Positions 1 to 12,925 of a stretch of DNA of 64,000 nucleotides are shown one piece after another. Positions within the stretch are counted from its first letter, which is position 1, and every line of letters starts with the position of its first letter. The DNA lies in contig OZ005601.1 of assembly GCA_963930655.1 (NCBI GenBank), forward strand, positions 11,156,001 through 11,220,000, in the 5' to 3' direction. Below the pieces are notes generated by a model. That model saw only the letters and a program-made list of their open reading frames with translations, made no database searches and had not been told where the DNA came from. Position numbers and translations under genes: made by a program. The stretch is from Myrica gale (Eukaryota > Streptophyta > Magnoliopsida > Fagales > Myricaceae).

Positions 1-3000
1 GGTCTTCAATCGTGTAAGTTGCCCCTAATTTGTAGTTTGGATACTTTATAGCGCAGCCCTATCTAGTTGTATTCATTCGTAATTATCACTTTGCTTTTTT
101 GTGACCTTTATTACAACCTCACAAACCCGAGGAAACAACACACGAAATAATATATAAAAAAAGGTTTCGTAGTCGTATTGATGTAACCTAGCCTCGTATA
201 GTCGTATTAATTCTTGTCTTGATCTGGCCAAAGGACAAACGGAAAGAAAGAAACGTAACTTTCTCTTCTATAGTACTTTAATTTGCTCTTTTGTCTAGGT
301 ACAATTTTGACATGCTACGTCCAGTTATGGCCTTTGTATATATGCTATTATTTATCACAATATAAGTTCTCATAGTTATCTTGTCTTTCAAACTACTATA
401 TATATTTCTGGGAAGAGTTTTCGTTTAATTTATTATGTTTCGTACATATATTATATATAGCAAATATTAACGCGAGGTTTCAGAATTATTATGTTTGATA
501 ATTTTTGCTAAGATTGTAAGAAGTATTTATGGGCTAAAGTTTACTTTAAGAACTCTAAAGAAAAATAATCCAAAATTATTTTCTTCATTTCAGAATATGT
601 AAAGATTGTTTTGAAAAATCAGATTACTCAACATTGACTTTGTACGGGGATGTTTGAGGTGAAATTTTGGGTATTGGGGTTTGAGAAATATTATAAAGTA
701 AATATATGTTATGGGAGTTGGTGAAAAAGTGAAGAAATAATTTTTTTTAACAAATATTATAAAAAAAAAATATGTGATGAATTTTTTATTATTAAACCCA
801 AATAATTGGGGCTCAAACAAAATATGGTGAACGAACGGGACCATTTCAATCTAAATTCTTAGCACCCTTCTTTCCCACTAGGTAACGACAATTGCTAGTA
901 CAATATAAAACTGTCTCAATTTCTAGTTGTGGGGTGACACTGGTAAAAGAGGTGGTTTTGCAACTTGAGGTGACCAACTAGGCTAAGGCATGGAGCCTGT
1001 GTTGTCATTTTCGTCTTGGATTTGAAGCAGCAAGTTGCTGCTTGCTAAAAATATCTCATGTCTTTGGTTGGTTGAGATTTTTAAATAAAATTTCATATGG
1101 ACCATAACTGAGGTAAGGATCATCATTAATAAAATTTCATATGGACCATAACGTGTGACTGCCGCTGGGATCCACCTACAACTAGTGTGGATGTTTCTCA
1201 ATTCTCAGAGTAGTCCCCATTCTACCTACTTTGTTAGTTCTCTGCAGGCATACGTAGCCTAACGTGTAAACGACCCCCACAAAAAGTGTAACGTGTAACA
1301 AGTTAGTACATGTAAAAAATAACTTAGAGAAATTCTTATATATAAGAAAAAAAGCTGAGCTAGGCAGGGTTTTGTCATTTCTTTTTTTTTTCTAGGCAAG
1401 GGTTTTGTCATTTCACGAGTAAGCTTTTACAGCATGCCTGGTAAATTTGCTACTTTGATAGGGAGGGATGGGTGTGAAATTTTGTTTTAGTTTTGTCAGT
1501 GGGTATGGTATATGTTAGTGTTAAAAAATCTGTGTTTCATTAGGAAAAAAAGAAAAGTTGATATTATACGTTGCTCAGAGGAAAAATATATTTGCGTTTA
1601 GACAAACATTTTGGGGAACGGAGGCAATCCGCTCTGATGACCGAATGAATGGATGTATCCATTCGGTCATCTGACGGTGTGGAACCCGGATAGGGAGCTG
1701 TTCGGGCAGCCCGAGTAGGTGTGGGTCCCGGGTGAGACCCACACTCCTCCCGAGCTACACCGTTGGATGACATCCAGCCATCTATTCAGTCATCCGGACC
1801 GGATTGCCTTCGGAGGCAATCGGTTCTCAACATTTTGATCATTCAATCAAGACTCACGTGTCATAGTCATAGACATCAAAGCCACACAATAGTACAAGTT
1901 ACGGCCTTCTAGGTTGGCCTCTTTTTTGTTCTCTTGATTTGTTATTCTCTTTTGCTAAATGAATAATGTATAGTGTTTAAGCCTGTTCAGCTTTATCAAT
2001 GTTCTTAGGTTCTAACATAGAGAAGGAGAAAAAGAAAAACAACATGGTCAGTCAATCTTGTGGCCCGGGAAAAGGCAAAATAAAAAAGACGAGTATTGTA
2101 GGAAACTGTTTCTAACCTGGGAAAATTTAAACAGAAACTTTATGCCCAATTTTCGCAAGTTACCGGGCATTTTTCTTGTGTTAAGAAAGAAACTCGATAT
2201 TATGGTCACACAGCCTAAACCTGGAAATTAGAACTGAATATCTGGTATGAGTGTATAGGAGTGAATATTTTGTGTGTGAATTCAAACATATATAAAACTT
2301 CTAGCTGTACGATAGTGAACCGAAAACCAGTGTAAGAGGCTAAGTGTGCCCCATAAATTTAATTATATATTTTAGTCATGCATAAAAGTTCTTAGACCTG
2401 ATGTTCAAACTATTGATAGGGTTTTGGGCTAATGGGGACAATGATTGTTATTCCTACAGTTAGTCTGTGATTATGTAGATGGAGCACTATACTAAAATGC
2501 TAAATGAGTTGCCCAAAACTTGTTCCCGAATTGGTATTGTGCTTGGAAGTTCTTAAACCACAGCTGTTATAAAAAATTGCTGGGGTTTACTAATAGTTAT
2601 TAAAATATCACCTATTATGATTCTGTCAGAACCTCTTTTCGTGTGCCAAGTAAGAAAACAGTACACTATAATTCTTGTGAAAGAGCGCTAATTAAGGAAC
2701 ATCAACATGCACGGAAAGATAGTCATATGTTTTTGTTCATGCCAAAGAACTCTAGAGAAGTTGTTCTCGCTTTGTGATATTAAGTTGGCTATAACATCAA
2801 CAATTAAATGAATGATATGGCAAGAGATTTATATTTGTTACTGTAAATTTGGACCTGTATGCATAAGTGATTGGACAGGTTAATATCCAACTATTTGGAA
2901 ATTGGACAGGTTACATATCCAAATATGATGCAGTTCTTTGAGAGTCTTGGAGTTGATATGGAGGCATCAGATATGTCATTCGCAGTGAGCTTAGACAAAG

Positions 3001-6000
3001 GCTCGGGCTGTGAATGGGGAAGCCAAAATGGTTTGTCGAGTTTGTTTGCACAAAAGAAGAACATGATAAATCCCAACTTTTGGCAAATGCTTAGAGAAAT
3101 TGTCAAGTTCAAGCATGATGCCCTCAGGCAAGTCATCCTCTTTCCAACCTTAAATATGATTTATTCCTCTTGAAGGAAATGTAGGGCATCACTTACAACA
3201 ATCAATGTTTTGAAAGAATGAAGATAGAGAGCAGTTTCTTTATGTATTTGTTGCAGTTATCTTGAGGTGCTTGAGAATAACCCAGACATTGATCGCAATG
3301 AGACATTGGGACAGTTTATTAATTCACGGGGGTACTCTGAATTGTTTCAGAAAGCTTATCTTGTGAGACTCCTAATACACTATATTTTGTTACATCCTTA
3401 ATCTTGTTAATTTTTTTAATAAATAAAGGGTTAGATCTTTAAGCTTGTTTAGTTTATTCTATAGATCCCCATTTCTGCGACTCAGGCAATTTACTTTTGT
3501 AGGTTCCAATATGTGGTTCGATTTGGTCCTGCCCGTCAGAAGGAGTTATGGGCTTTTCAGCTTTCTCCGTTCTCTCATTTTGCCGAAATCATCAACTACT
3601 TCAGGTAGAAATCCCGTTTTAAGGATATTTTCCCCGTTTACATGTATACGAGTGGTTGTGCATGTATTTTACCGAGTAGCGGTGTATGGGTGTGTGTTTA
3701 TTACATAAAACAGAAAGTTGTCTGGATACTCTGCAAACTTTTTTCTCCAAATATTCTGTCGCATTCCTTAGTTGTTTTTGGTTTAATGTTCTCTGCAGAT
3801 CTTTGGCCGTCCACAGTGGCTTACTGTAAGATGGCGTTCACATTGTTACGTGCAGAAGGTGCTAATCTGTGGTCTCTGGAAGAAATGAAATTGCTTTGTA
3901 TATGCTGCATGGACTGAATATCGTTTGAAACTCTCTCTGTCTCTCTAACAAAATCAGGTCAGAGAAGTGCTGGAGAGTAAAAATTGTCAAATTAAAACTA
4001 GCGCTGAGGTACATTCAATTTCATCAAATGATGAGGGTGAGTGGTTATTTTTACTTTTTTTACTCCCTTGTATTTCCCTATTATGACATTTGTGCTTGAT
4101 ATGGTCTTGAAATAAGTAGTTTAATGATATGAAGTGACAAGTTCCTAGACAACTATCCATATGTTTAAGATCCTGTTATCTGTTTTGAATGCAGTCGGTT
4201 GTATCAGCATGTTAAGTAACAGAGTAGAAACACATAGAGAAGTGATTAAACTAGACTAATCTAGAATTACTAGTTATAAGTTAATTGATTTTGCTATCAT
4301 AGATATACAGAAATGAGACAGCTTAATCATTCGAATTTGTGAACTATATATTTTTCAATTGTAATTGTTATGATTTGCTATTAATCAAATTACCTGAGAT
4401 TTTGCAGGTTGCACTGTGATCTGTGGAGATGGTTCTGAAGAAACATACGACGGTTGCATATTAGCTGTCCATGCCCCTGATGCTTTGAACATATTAGGAG
4501 ACCAAGCAACTTTTGATGAAATGAGAATTCTTGGGGCTTTTCAGTATGTCTACAGGTACATTCACTCCTCTCCCTTGTGATCTGTGCCTCCATAATAACA
4601 TCTCATTCATTTAAAGCATTTTATATTCCTATTAACTATAAAACTCAACATGCTTTGATCATAACACGTAAGTACCCTTTACGTGGGGAGGTTAAGGACA
4701 AGAAATAGTGTCATGCTAATTGTGTGTCGTATTTTGTCTCTTCCTGTAACAATATTTCCTCTGCATAGGTTTCATACCATATTTTGATGTTCAAGAATAA
4801 CTACAGAAGAATCATTAATAATGATGCTGCAGGGCATTTTCCAGTTGTCTATTGCAGATTGAGAAGTTACGTTATTGTTTTGAGTTTTGGTGTCACAGGA
4901 TCTTGTTTAATTTAGCTGAATCATTCCTTTATTTTGTTTTCCTTTCTTATTTTTTTGTTCAATGATGGGATTGCATGCTTAGAGCCTAAAATTTTCAGTT
5001 TCCAAAAACTGCAATGGGGATTACACTCTTCGATGATGCTTGGTTTTTCACAAAATGAGCTGTCAAATAACTACCCTCTCCCACAGTGAGCCAAGTCAAA
5101 ATGCAAACTCATTGTTTTTCTCTCCATTTGCAGTGATATTTTCCTTCATCGTGACAAACATCTAATGCCCAAAAACCGAGTAGCATGGAGTGCATGGAAT
5201 TTTCTTGGAAGTACTGACAGTAAAGTCTGTTTGACATACTGGCTCAATGTGCTTCAGGTTAGTAACACGTTCCATTTGTTGAATATTTAAAATCATATTT
5301 GCGTTGTGCATGATCAGTAGAATTTTCAGATATTGGTCCTGCTGTGGTCGTATTCCAGCTAACGTATATTAGAGGCTATGATAAAGACATTGAGTGGCTT
5401 ATAATTTCCTTCTAGGCGATTCTAATGGGTTCACGCTGCTTGGGATTCTAAAAACTAAGAAAATGATAATGAAAATTCAGTTGAAAAGAAAAATCGAGAA
5501 TGGAATACAGAAAAAGGGCAATTTGTTTAAAACAATTATCCTGAAAATGACATCATCTAGAGCTTTCACTTGTTCGATCCAATCATTGAGAACCCCAAAC
5601 TACGAAAAATACATTCTACTTTACCTGGATATTGGTACGAGGAACCAGTGTCATCAGGTTGCAATATTAGCAGCTACATGAAAAGACTGTTCTATAGCTA
5701 CCCCTGAAACAAAACTCTTTCCGTTTGGATATCCAAATCCATGCTCGGCTGCGAATAATATGACAGGTTTTCATATAAAAACAAAAGGAAAGCCCACTAC
5801 GACAAGAAATCTTTTAATTTATCAATGTAAATAATTAACCAAAGAAATGTCCATGGTGTAGCTTCATAGTATTAACATTTCAGTTCTTGAAAGGTCCTAC
5901 CATATTGTTAAAATGTGATGTCTCCAAAAGAATAAGTTTCTCTGGTGCAACTGATGGTCTTATTATACACTGAAATTCTTGAGCTTGCAGAATCTTGGAG

Positions 6001-9000
6001 AAACGAGTATACCTTTTCTTGTGACTCTCAATCCAGACCATACACCGAAAAGTACCTTGCTTAAGTGGTCAACTGCTCATCCAATCCCATCTGTTGCCGC
6101 AACGAAAGCTTCACTTGAGCTTGATCTTATCCAAGGGAGGAGAGGAATTTGGTTTTGTGGGGCATACCAGGGTGAGATTTCATGAATACATAGACGTATA
6201 TGCTGACAGTGCAGCATATATACTGTTTAGAGCTAATGTTCTCCCATGCTTTACAAATTTGGACTGGCTTCACATAACGGATCATCTGAATATTTGCATT
6301 ACATATGTCAGGTTACGGTTTCCATGAGGATGGATTAAAGGTAGTGACTAGTGCTCAATTATTTAAATGAGTACAAGATGAATGGTGTAAGAAGATGCTA
6401 AAAGTTTGGCCACGCAATCAGATTGTACTATCTCTCATTCAAGACACCAAAGCCTTCGGGAAGAATGGCCAAACATATAGCCTTCCTAAGGTTTATTTTC
6501 CTCCTAGATTAAAAATTATTCTTCTTGGCAGGCTGGCATTGCTGCTTCACATAGTATGCTCGGAAAAAGTTGTGATCTTTTGAGCAACCCCAAACACATG
6601 GTACCTTCTCTGATAGAAACTGGGGCGCGCCTTTTTGTCACTAGATTCCTTGACAATTATATCTCTGCTGGATGTTTAATGTGAGTTTACTCATAACCGT
6701 AATGTAGATACTCTTAGCATGAGCGTGCCAGTTGTTTTCCCATGATACATGTGACATTCTAATAGCCTTGTAAGGTCCTCACTATGTTATAGTCCTACAT
6801 TCTTCTAGTTTTGTAGCTAAAACTGTCATACACTATGAGTATGTATCCTCTGTTGTCTGGGTTCCATAAAGAGAGATACTGTGTTGTTTGTTTACCGAAA
6901 TTTTGGAGAATATTTTCAAAATTTTGGGAATCTTTTGAATGTTGAAGTTTATTGGGGTTTGTGAAAAGTTTGAAGTGTATGTGTAAAAGTTGGAAATTTT
7001 GAAGTATGTTTGTTTTGTTGGAAATGTTGAGCCCCCAAAATTTTGGGCAAACAAACATGTCCTTAAGTACCTAGAAATGCAACAATAGTTTGGGTGGTTA
7101 TAACAGCTGAGAAAGTTGAAGTTGGGAGGAAATTTTTGTTCTTTTTGGGACTCAAAACACTATAGGAATATAAAATACAAGGAAAAGAAGATAAGGACCT
7201 GAGGGAGTTTCGAATAGACATTTAACTGCCCGCGCTGCCATATTCCAACATTAAGAATTTGCAATCTTAGGGTTTTAATTTACAGTAGAGCTCACTAGAT
7301 TATTCGTCCAGGGTTTTGCTGATGATAAGGGAGTTCTGGTTTACTAGTACTATGGAATATGAGAAATAAATTGAGGGCAAATCAGTAGCAAAGCTTGTGG
7401 GTCTCTCTTGTAGAAATCCTGCTTTGGTCCTATACCTTGTACCCTGAACTCTACGTACTCATACCGTTTAAACTTCAAAACCTGAATTGCATTATAGAAG
7501 TGTTTAGGTAACCTGTTATTGGACATTACACTTCGACTTCGTTCTTTTTTTTTTCTTGAATCATGGCTTGACACTCATGTCTTCACAATTTACTTTATCT
7601 TTTCATGCTAAACGGTATATGTTATCTCCTCCGAGATTTGATATATTATTCCTTGTGGTATCACAGTCTATTGGAGGATGGGGGAACAGTTTTTACTTTT
7701 GAAGGAAGCAAGGAAAAATGTTCTCTGAAAGCTGTTTTGAGGATTCATAGTCCCCAGTTTTACTGGAAGGTGTGTGCTCTAAATTCATATTTCTATTTTT
7801 CACAAGGATCACGCCCCGCAGACTGGCAAAAGAAGTCAAATTTTTTGGCAATAGCATTTAGAATTATTCTTTCAATATCGCAGCAAATTCCCACTTCCCC
7901 TGACAAGCACTTTGATCAGGTAATGACACAAGCTGATTTAGGCCTTGCGGATGCATACATAAATGGATATTTTTCATTCGTTGATAAGAAAGAAGGACTT
8001 CTAAATCTCTTTATGGTAAGAAAAATCAATCTGAATCTGATCCAATCTCGAAAAAGCAATAATGATTGCAGCTCTCAAACAAATATATACTTTGGGTATT
8101 TGATATCTCAGAGTTCACCTGGCTAACTTGTTTTGCAGATTCTTATTGGTAGCAGAGATGCAAATTCCTCCGTCTCAAATATGAATAAGAAAAGGTATGT
8201 TACCACTGACAAGGTGGAAATCCTGGACTATAACATAACTTGCAGTAATCTCCTCAAGTGCATCAGATTGAGCATTCACTACTGTTGGCTTTAGGGGCTG
8301 GTGGACTCCATTGCTATTTACAGCTAGTATTGCGTCAGCAAAATATTTTTTTCAGCATGTTTCAAGGCAAAATACTCTTACACAGGCTCGCAGGAACATC
8401 TCTCGTCACTATGACCTGGTATCAGATTTTGACTTGTGAAATTCCTTCCATTTGGTGATGTCTTTGAATGTCTCTGAATATAATGCTATTTAAATATTTA
8501 CTTTCCCATGAATAGGCTTAAAGTATATACACATTGAATATATGCACAAATGTATGCACACACCTAAGCTTTAACGAAGCATGGGAGAAAACATAGTTTT
8601 TTTCAACTAACCACAAAGTACATAATTTGAATCAAGACGAGCTTTGATCATTTAGAAGTAATACTCGATATGTTACCTAGAACTATTGGAAAGTAACGGA
8701 GGATTCAGAAAAAATAAACTTCAAGGAAAACATAGCAGGAGTTAGGAATAATATGAAAAAGTTTGGCCACAGAGACTAATCTGGGCACTACTATTCCAAC
8801 CAACCAATGCTTCCCCCCTTTTGTAGAATGAAAGCGAATATAAATGACCCTAAGCCTATGCACTAGAGATAATCGTTATCACCAATTAGTGCCGAGGAAT
8901 TCAAAAAATGTTGGTGTTTTGCATTCATTTGCTAGTCTATTCGATAGACCAGGAACAATCGATAAAAGCCAGACCATTACGGTATCTAGCTTTTCCTTCG

Positions 9001-12000
9001 TTGTACTAAGTTTGTATATGTTATCAGGATTAGTCATTTGTTAAAAACTTGTATCAATTGTAGTTCATACAAAGATGTCAATTAGTGGTTTTCTCTTTAT
9101 CAAGTAGGATTTTCTCCTACCAATCGAGTAAGAGATTCTATTGTCTTGCATTCAACTTATGGTACCCGGGCTAGCCCCATTAGTTTGAGTAGTGGCTAAT
9201 GTTGTTGAGAAAATTTGTATGCAGTCGAAGGTAAAATCTTTTAACTTTTATAGACTCCTATCTTCTGTTTGTTTATGGCAATAGTATTGAGACCTTACTA
9301 GCTTTCCAGAGTATATAAAAAGCCAAAACTAACCACTCTTTGTTTTGTTTCTAGAGTAATGACCTCTTTGCTCTGTTCTTGGATGAAACAATGACCTACT
9401 CATGTGCGGTGTTCAAGGTCAGCATCAAGACCTTTTGATGATTTATGTGCAAAACGATGCATAATTTTGTTCAATGTATTATGTATCTGGAATTTGTATT
9501 GATTCGGGTGTTAAACATTTCCTAGAAAGAAGATGAAGACTTAAAGGTTGCCCAGCTGAGAAAGATCTCTCTTCTGATTGAAAAAGTAAGCTTCTTTAAT
9601 TGGACTCATCAAATTGGAACTTATTTTGTTGTCAGCAAGACCATAAACATCGGTTGATTCAGGCAAGAATTGATAAGAAGCATGAACTCCTTGAGATTGG
9701 GTGCGGTTGGGGAAGCTTAGCGATTGAAGTTGTCAAACTAACTGGATGCAAATACACTGGTATCACCCTGTCCGAAGAGCAGCTAAAATTTGCGGAGAAG
9801 AAAGTGAAAGAAGCTGGCCTTCAGGTACTAATTTCAAGAATGCCACTTGTTCATAAAAGCTACTTTCCGTTCTTCAAGAAATGTGAAGTTGAACAGGCGT
9901 ACTATGTGAACTAACAAGCATAAAGCTCAAGTAAGATTAAGACTATCATGAGAACATATGAAAAAACTGGCATGTTCTTATATGATTTTTTTTGCTGTCC
10001 CTGTCTAAAATTAATGTCCACTCTGTTATCAGGATCGAATTAAATTTCTTCTTTCTGACTACCGACAATTGCCTAGAACCCAGAAATATGACAGAATAAT
10101 AAGTTGGTAAGTTTCTCTGGACTGAACTGATATCTAACAATAATATCCCCTACATAGAACATGATTTTTTATAGCATACATGTAGTGAGATGCTAGAAGC
10201 TGTTGGCCATGAATTTATGGAAGAGTTTTTTAGCTGCTGCGAATCGGTGTTAGATGAAGATGGCCTTTTTGTTCTGCAGGTAATGATAGAAAAAATGTAT
10301 CTTGTCTCATTCCCTCTTGTGATTGCACTGTCATGTGTAACAAAATGCTAGGGTCTTTGTAACTGTTTTATGGGTTTAATTTGAATACGGTGCTAACAGT
10401 TAAAGGCGGTTAATCTTTTCTTAGTTCATATCAATACCAGACGAACGTTACGATCAGTACAGGCAAAGTTCAGATTTCATAAAGGAATATATATTTCCCG
10501 GTGGATGCCTACCTTCACTAAGTAGGGTAACATCAGCTATGGCTGTAGCTTCCAGACTTTGGTACGAATATAGCTTGGGGTGTCATGCTCTGTTCGATAT
10601 TTATATCTCCATGAAGCTAATAGAAATTTTGGTAACTGCAGTGTCGAGGACCTGGAGAACATAGGTATTCATTACTACCAAACACTCAGATACTGGAGAA
10701 AAAAATTTCTAGAGAAGCAGAGGTAAGAAAATAATCATGTTATATTTTCTTCTCCATATCTAACTCAGCATATTCATCTCAAGTTTTGAGTACAGTACAA
10801 CTATTTTAAAAAATAGCCCAACATGAGGTTACCTGATATATAACAATCCAAACGAATGTATCTCAGATAGTTCCAGCAAAACCCATAGCCTTAATGAGAA
10901 AACATAGAGGCTCTCTACCTCCTTTGAGTTTCTTACGCAATTGTACATCCATGGGAGCAGGAATCTTACTTAGTTCAGCATCGCTTCGATATCTATCCTC
11001 CAGTACCAAATTAAGTACTCTCTTCTTCAGACTTTGCTAACCTGAAAACCACAAAGATCAAAAGTGATGAAAAATTGGTGAAAGAAAGAACACAAGAGAT
11101 AAAAGTAATTGGAACGTCCTAACAGTCTACACATGTAATACAAAATCCCAGAGAACTATTGTGATGCAAGGTGCTGACTGGGAACGAAAACCATAGAAAA
11201 GGTACAATTCCCAATATGCATAAAGAACTGGTAGTAGCTTGTATGAAACATAAGCAAACAGAAAAAGAGATGGATTACAATAGTTGATGACATAGTTATG
11301 ATTGAAATCCCCAACATGGGAAAATCTAACGAGTGAAGAGATTTAAGCAACCTTTAAGACACCTATGCTGAAGAGAGGATGATGAAAGAAAGAATACAAG
11401 AGATCAACATAATTCAGTCGTAGTTGCTACACCAATATACATAGAAGTCAGAAGAGCAAAATCTTCTTATTCATTCTGATATAATACATTTTACAGTGGA
11501 TTATAATGAGATATTAGCATTCCGATGTATAATCGAACTATGGATTCATTACAGGTTAAATTTTGAGTTTGACTTTCAAATTCGTATAATTGATTGCTCA
11601 TAGCTCCTAATTTCCTAGTACTAGTCACTCCTTTGATTTACCCTATATTATATGCCTCGCTTCCATTGTCTTATATTGTATGGTTCTCAAGCTATTGTGA
11701 GGAAATGAAGTTTTGTGATTTGATATCAACGATTGATTCTCGTGTTTCAGCAAAATCCTTTCACTCGGGTTCGATGAAAAATTCATTCGGACCTGGGAAT
11801 ATTACTTCGATTATTGTGCAGCTGGTTTCAAGACACGTACACTTGGAAATTATCAGGTATATTTCTTCACAACGTGAACATTGCTACTTAGCCATGTCCA
11901 GTACTAATTTAGGAAGTAAAGAAAAATCTGCTCCAGAAATTTGAGGATCAACTCAATTGAAATGCTGGGAGAATCACTGTTGAGTTATAACCATGGGAGA

Positions 12001-12206
12001 TATATTCAAACTTTATTATCAACTTCTTTACATACATATTTCACTAAACTTAAATGTTTGTGGACTTCATCTCATCTATTAATTGTTTGTGGATGTGAAC
12101 TCTCAAATAGTTGGCTTTCCTCAATGTAATGTAGGTTGTGTTCTCACGCCCTGGCAATGGTGCAGCGTTCAGAAACCCATATCAAACTTTGCCTTCTGCA
12201 TGTTGA
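1..12206 (+). CDS. Plant cyclopropane-fatty-acyl-phospholipid synthase (amine oxidase-CFA synthase fusion), 5' end outside window
   Basis: This enzyme adds a methylene group from S-adenosylmethionine to an unsaturated acyl chain of a phospholipid. Exons read from the sequence: 1-13 (tail of exon 1), 2910-3127, 3257-3362, 3503-3604, 3799-3858, 3958-4036, 4408-4555, 5134-5257, 5991-6171, 6312-6340, 6532-6680, 7667-7769, 7920-8015, 8139-8194, 8295-8418, 9355-9417, 9526-9585, 9663-9824, 10033-10106, 10186-10279, 10425-10561, 10642-10722, 11751-11856 and 12135-12206. The exons from 2910 on sum to 2424 nt (807 codons plus stop) with matching phases throughout and no internal stop. The N-terminal part is the FAD amine-oxidase-like domain; its GxGxxG motif should lie in the unseen exon 1. 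The methyltransferase motif EIGCGWG is in the exon at 9663-9824. The intron after 3127 begins with GC. The protein ends PSAC. Introns hold MITEs. The family assignment is secure; the substrate is inferred from the family. Confidence 0.93.
640..845. repeat. Probable MITE with degenerate terminal inverted repeats
   Basis: The left end (TACGGGGATGTTTGAGG) and the reverse complement of the right end (GGTCCCGTTCGTTCACC) match loosely, and the inner sequence is AT-rich. A partial relative of the inner part appears near 20490-20590. No clear target duplication is visible. Confidence 0.4.
1605..1837. mobile_element. Mutator-type MITE, 215 bp, with perfect 9-bp target duplication
   Basis: The element spans 1614-1828. 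It is flanked on both sides by AACATTTTG (1605-1613 and 1829-1837). Its ends are inverted repeats: GGGAACGGAGGCAATC on the left, and GAGAACCG followed by GGCAATCCGG-type sequence on the right read in reverse. The arms also contain short nested palindromes around ATGACCGAATGAATGGAT. A 9-bp duplication is the Mutator superfamily signature. It sits in intron 1 of the cyclopropane synthase gene and codes for nothing. Confidence 0.8.
6878..7062. repeat. MITE of the GGGCATGTTTG family, in an intron
   Basis: The left end near 6878 (TGTTTGTTTACCGAAATTTTGG) and the reverse complement of the right end (GGACATGTTTGTTTGCCCAA) form an imperfect inverted repeat of about 30 bp. The same terminal motif occurs near 20000, 40222 and at 46974. 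It lies in the intron between the exons at 6532-6680 and 7667-7769. The superfamily is inferred from the better preserved 46974 copy. Confidence 0.5.
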
Positions 12207-12340
12207 TCGCTCTTTTTCACAGGAGGAACAAAACCTTCTGATTCTTGCAAACAAATTTTACTCGCTTCTTGTTTCCCCCGTTTCTGTGTTAGCAATGTAT
12301 TGCTTCCATTTCTTGCAAGGAGTCAGATAAAAATCAGGGC

Positions 12341-12925
12341 GTTACTAGAGGACTTCAATCACATATTTGTTGCCGCTTCACGGTGAAACTTGATCATTGA
12401 TCCAATAAATTGGATAGTATGAGCTTGAACTCAAAGATTCCTTGGTTTTATATGTGATTAATTTGGTTGGTCTCTCTCGGATTTGCCGTAGCATTAAACC
12501 CAACTCATGCATATATAGGGCCAAATAAAAAGTAGAATGTTACTAGAGGACTTCAATCACATATTTGTTGCCGCTTTAGGGTGAAACTTGATCATTGATC
12601 CAATAAATTGGATGGTCTGAGCTTGAACTCAAAGATTTCTTGGTTTTATATGTGATTAATTTGGTCGGTCTCTCTTGGGTTTGCCATAGCATTGAATCTA
12701 ACTCATGCAAATATAGGGTTAGATAAGAAGTAAGGTGTTACTAGAGAACTTCAATCACATATTTGTTGCCGCTTCAGGGTGAAACTTGATCATTGATCCA
12801 ATAAATTGGATGGTCTGAACTTGAACTCAAAGATTCCTTGGTTTTATATGTGATTAATTTGGTCGGTCTCTTTTGGGTTTGCCGTAGCATTGAACTCAAC
12901 TCATATGGATATTAGGTCAGGTCCG
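12341..12925. repeat. Three-copy tandem repeat, 198-bp period
   Basis: Copies begin with GTTACTAGAG at 12341, 12539 and 12737, exactly 198 bp apart, and differ by scattered substitutions. The array starts about 135 bp after the stop codon of the cyclopropane synthase gene, so at least the first copy may lie in its 3' UTR. No coding content is evident. Confidence 0.85.

Larger units (their letters stand above)
14..2909 (+). other. Intron 1 of the cyclopropane synthase gene (2.9 kb)
   Basis: The first bases of the window encode Val-Phe-Asn-Arg and run straight into a GTAAGT donor. The matching acceptor is the AG at 2908-2909, just before the Val-Thr-Tyr-Pro-Asn codons. An ATG at 2871 lies in the intron and is not the real start. 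The intron holds a Mutator-type MITE (1614-1828) and a probable older MITE (640-845). Nothing else in it is recognisable. Confidence 0.85.

Noticed and set aside
2871..3173. ORF from ATG 2871 as a complete gene start
   Set aside because: Its first 13 codons are intron. The AG acceptor at 2908-2909 and the exon 1 tail at 1-13 give a consistent gene model.
12136..12330. 64-residue ORF after the last synthase exon
   Set aside because: It overlaps the real last exon in another frame and runs into 3' UTR sequence.
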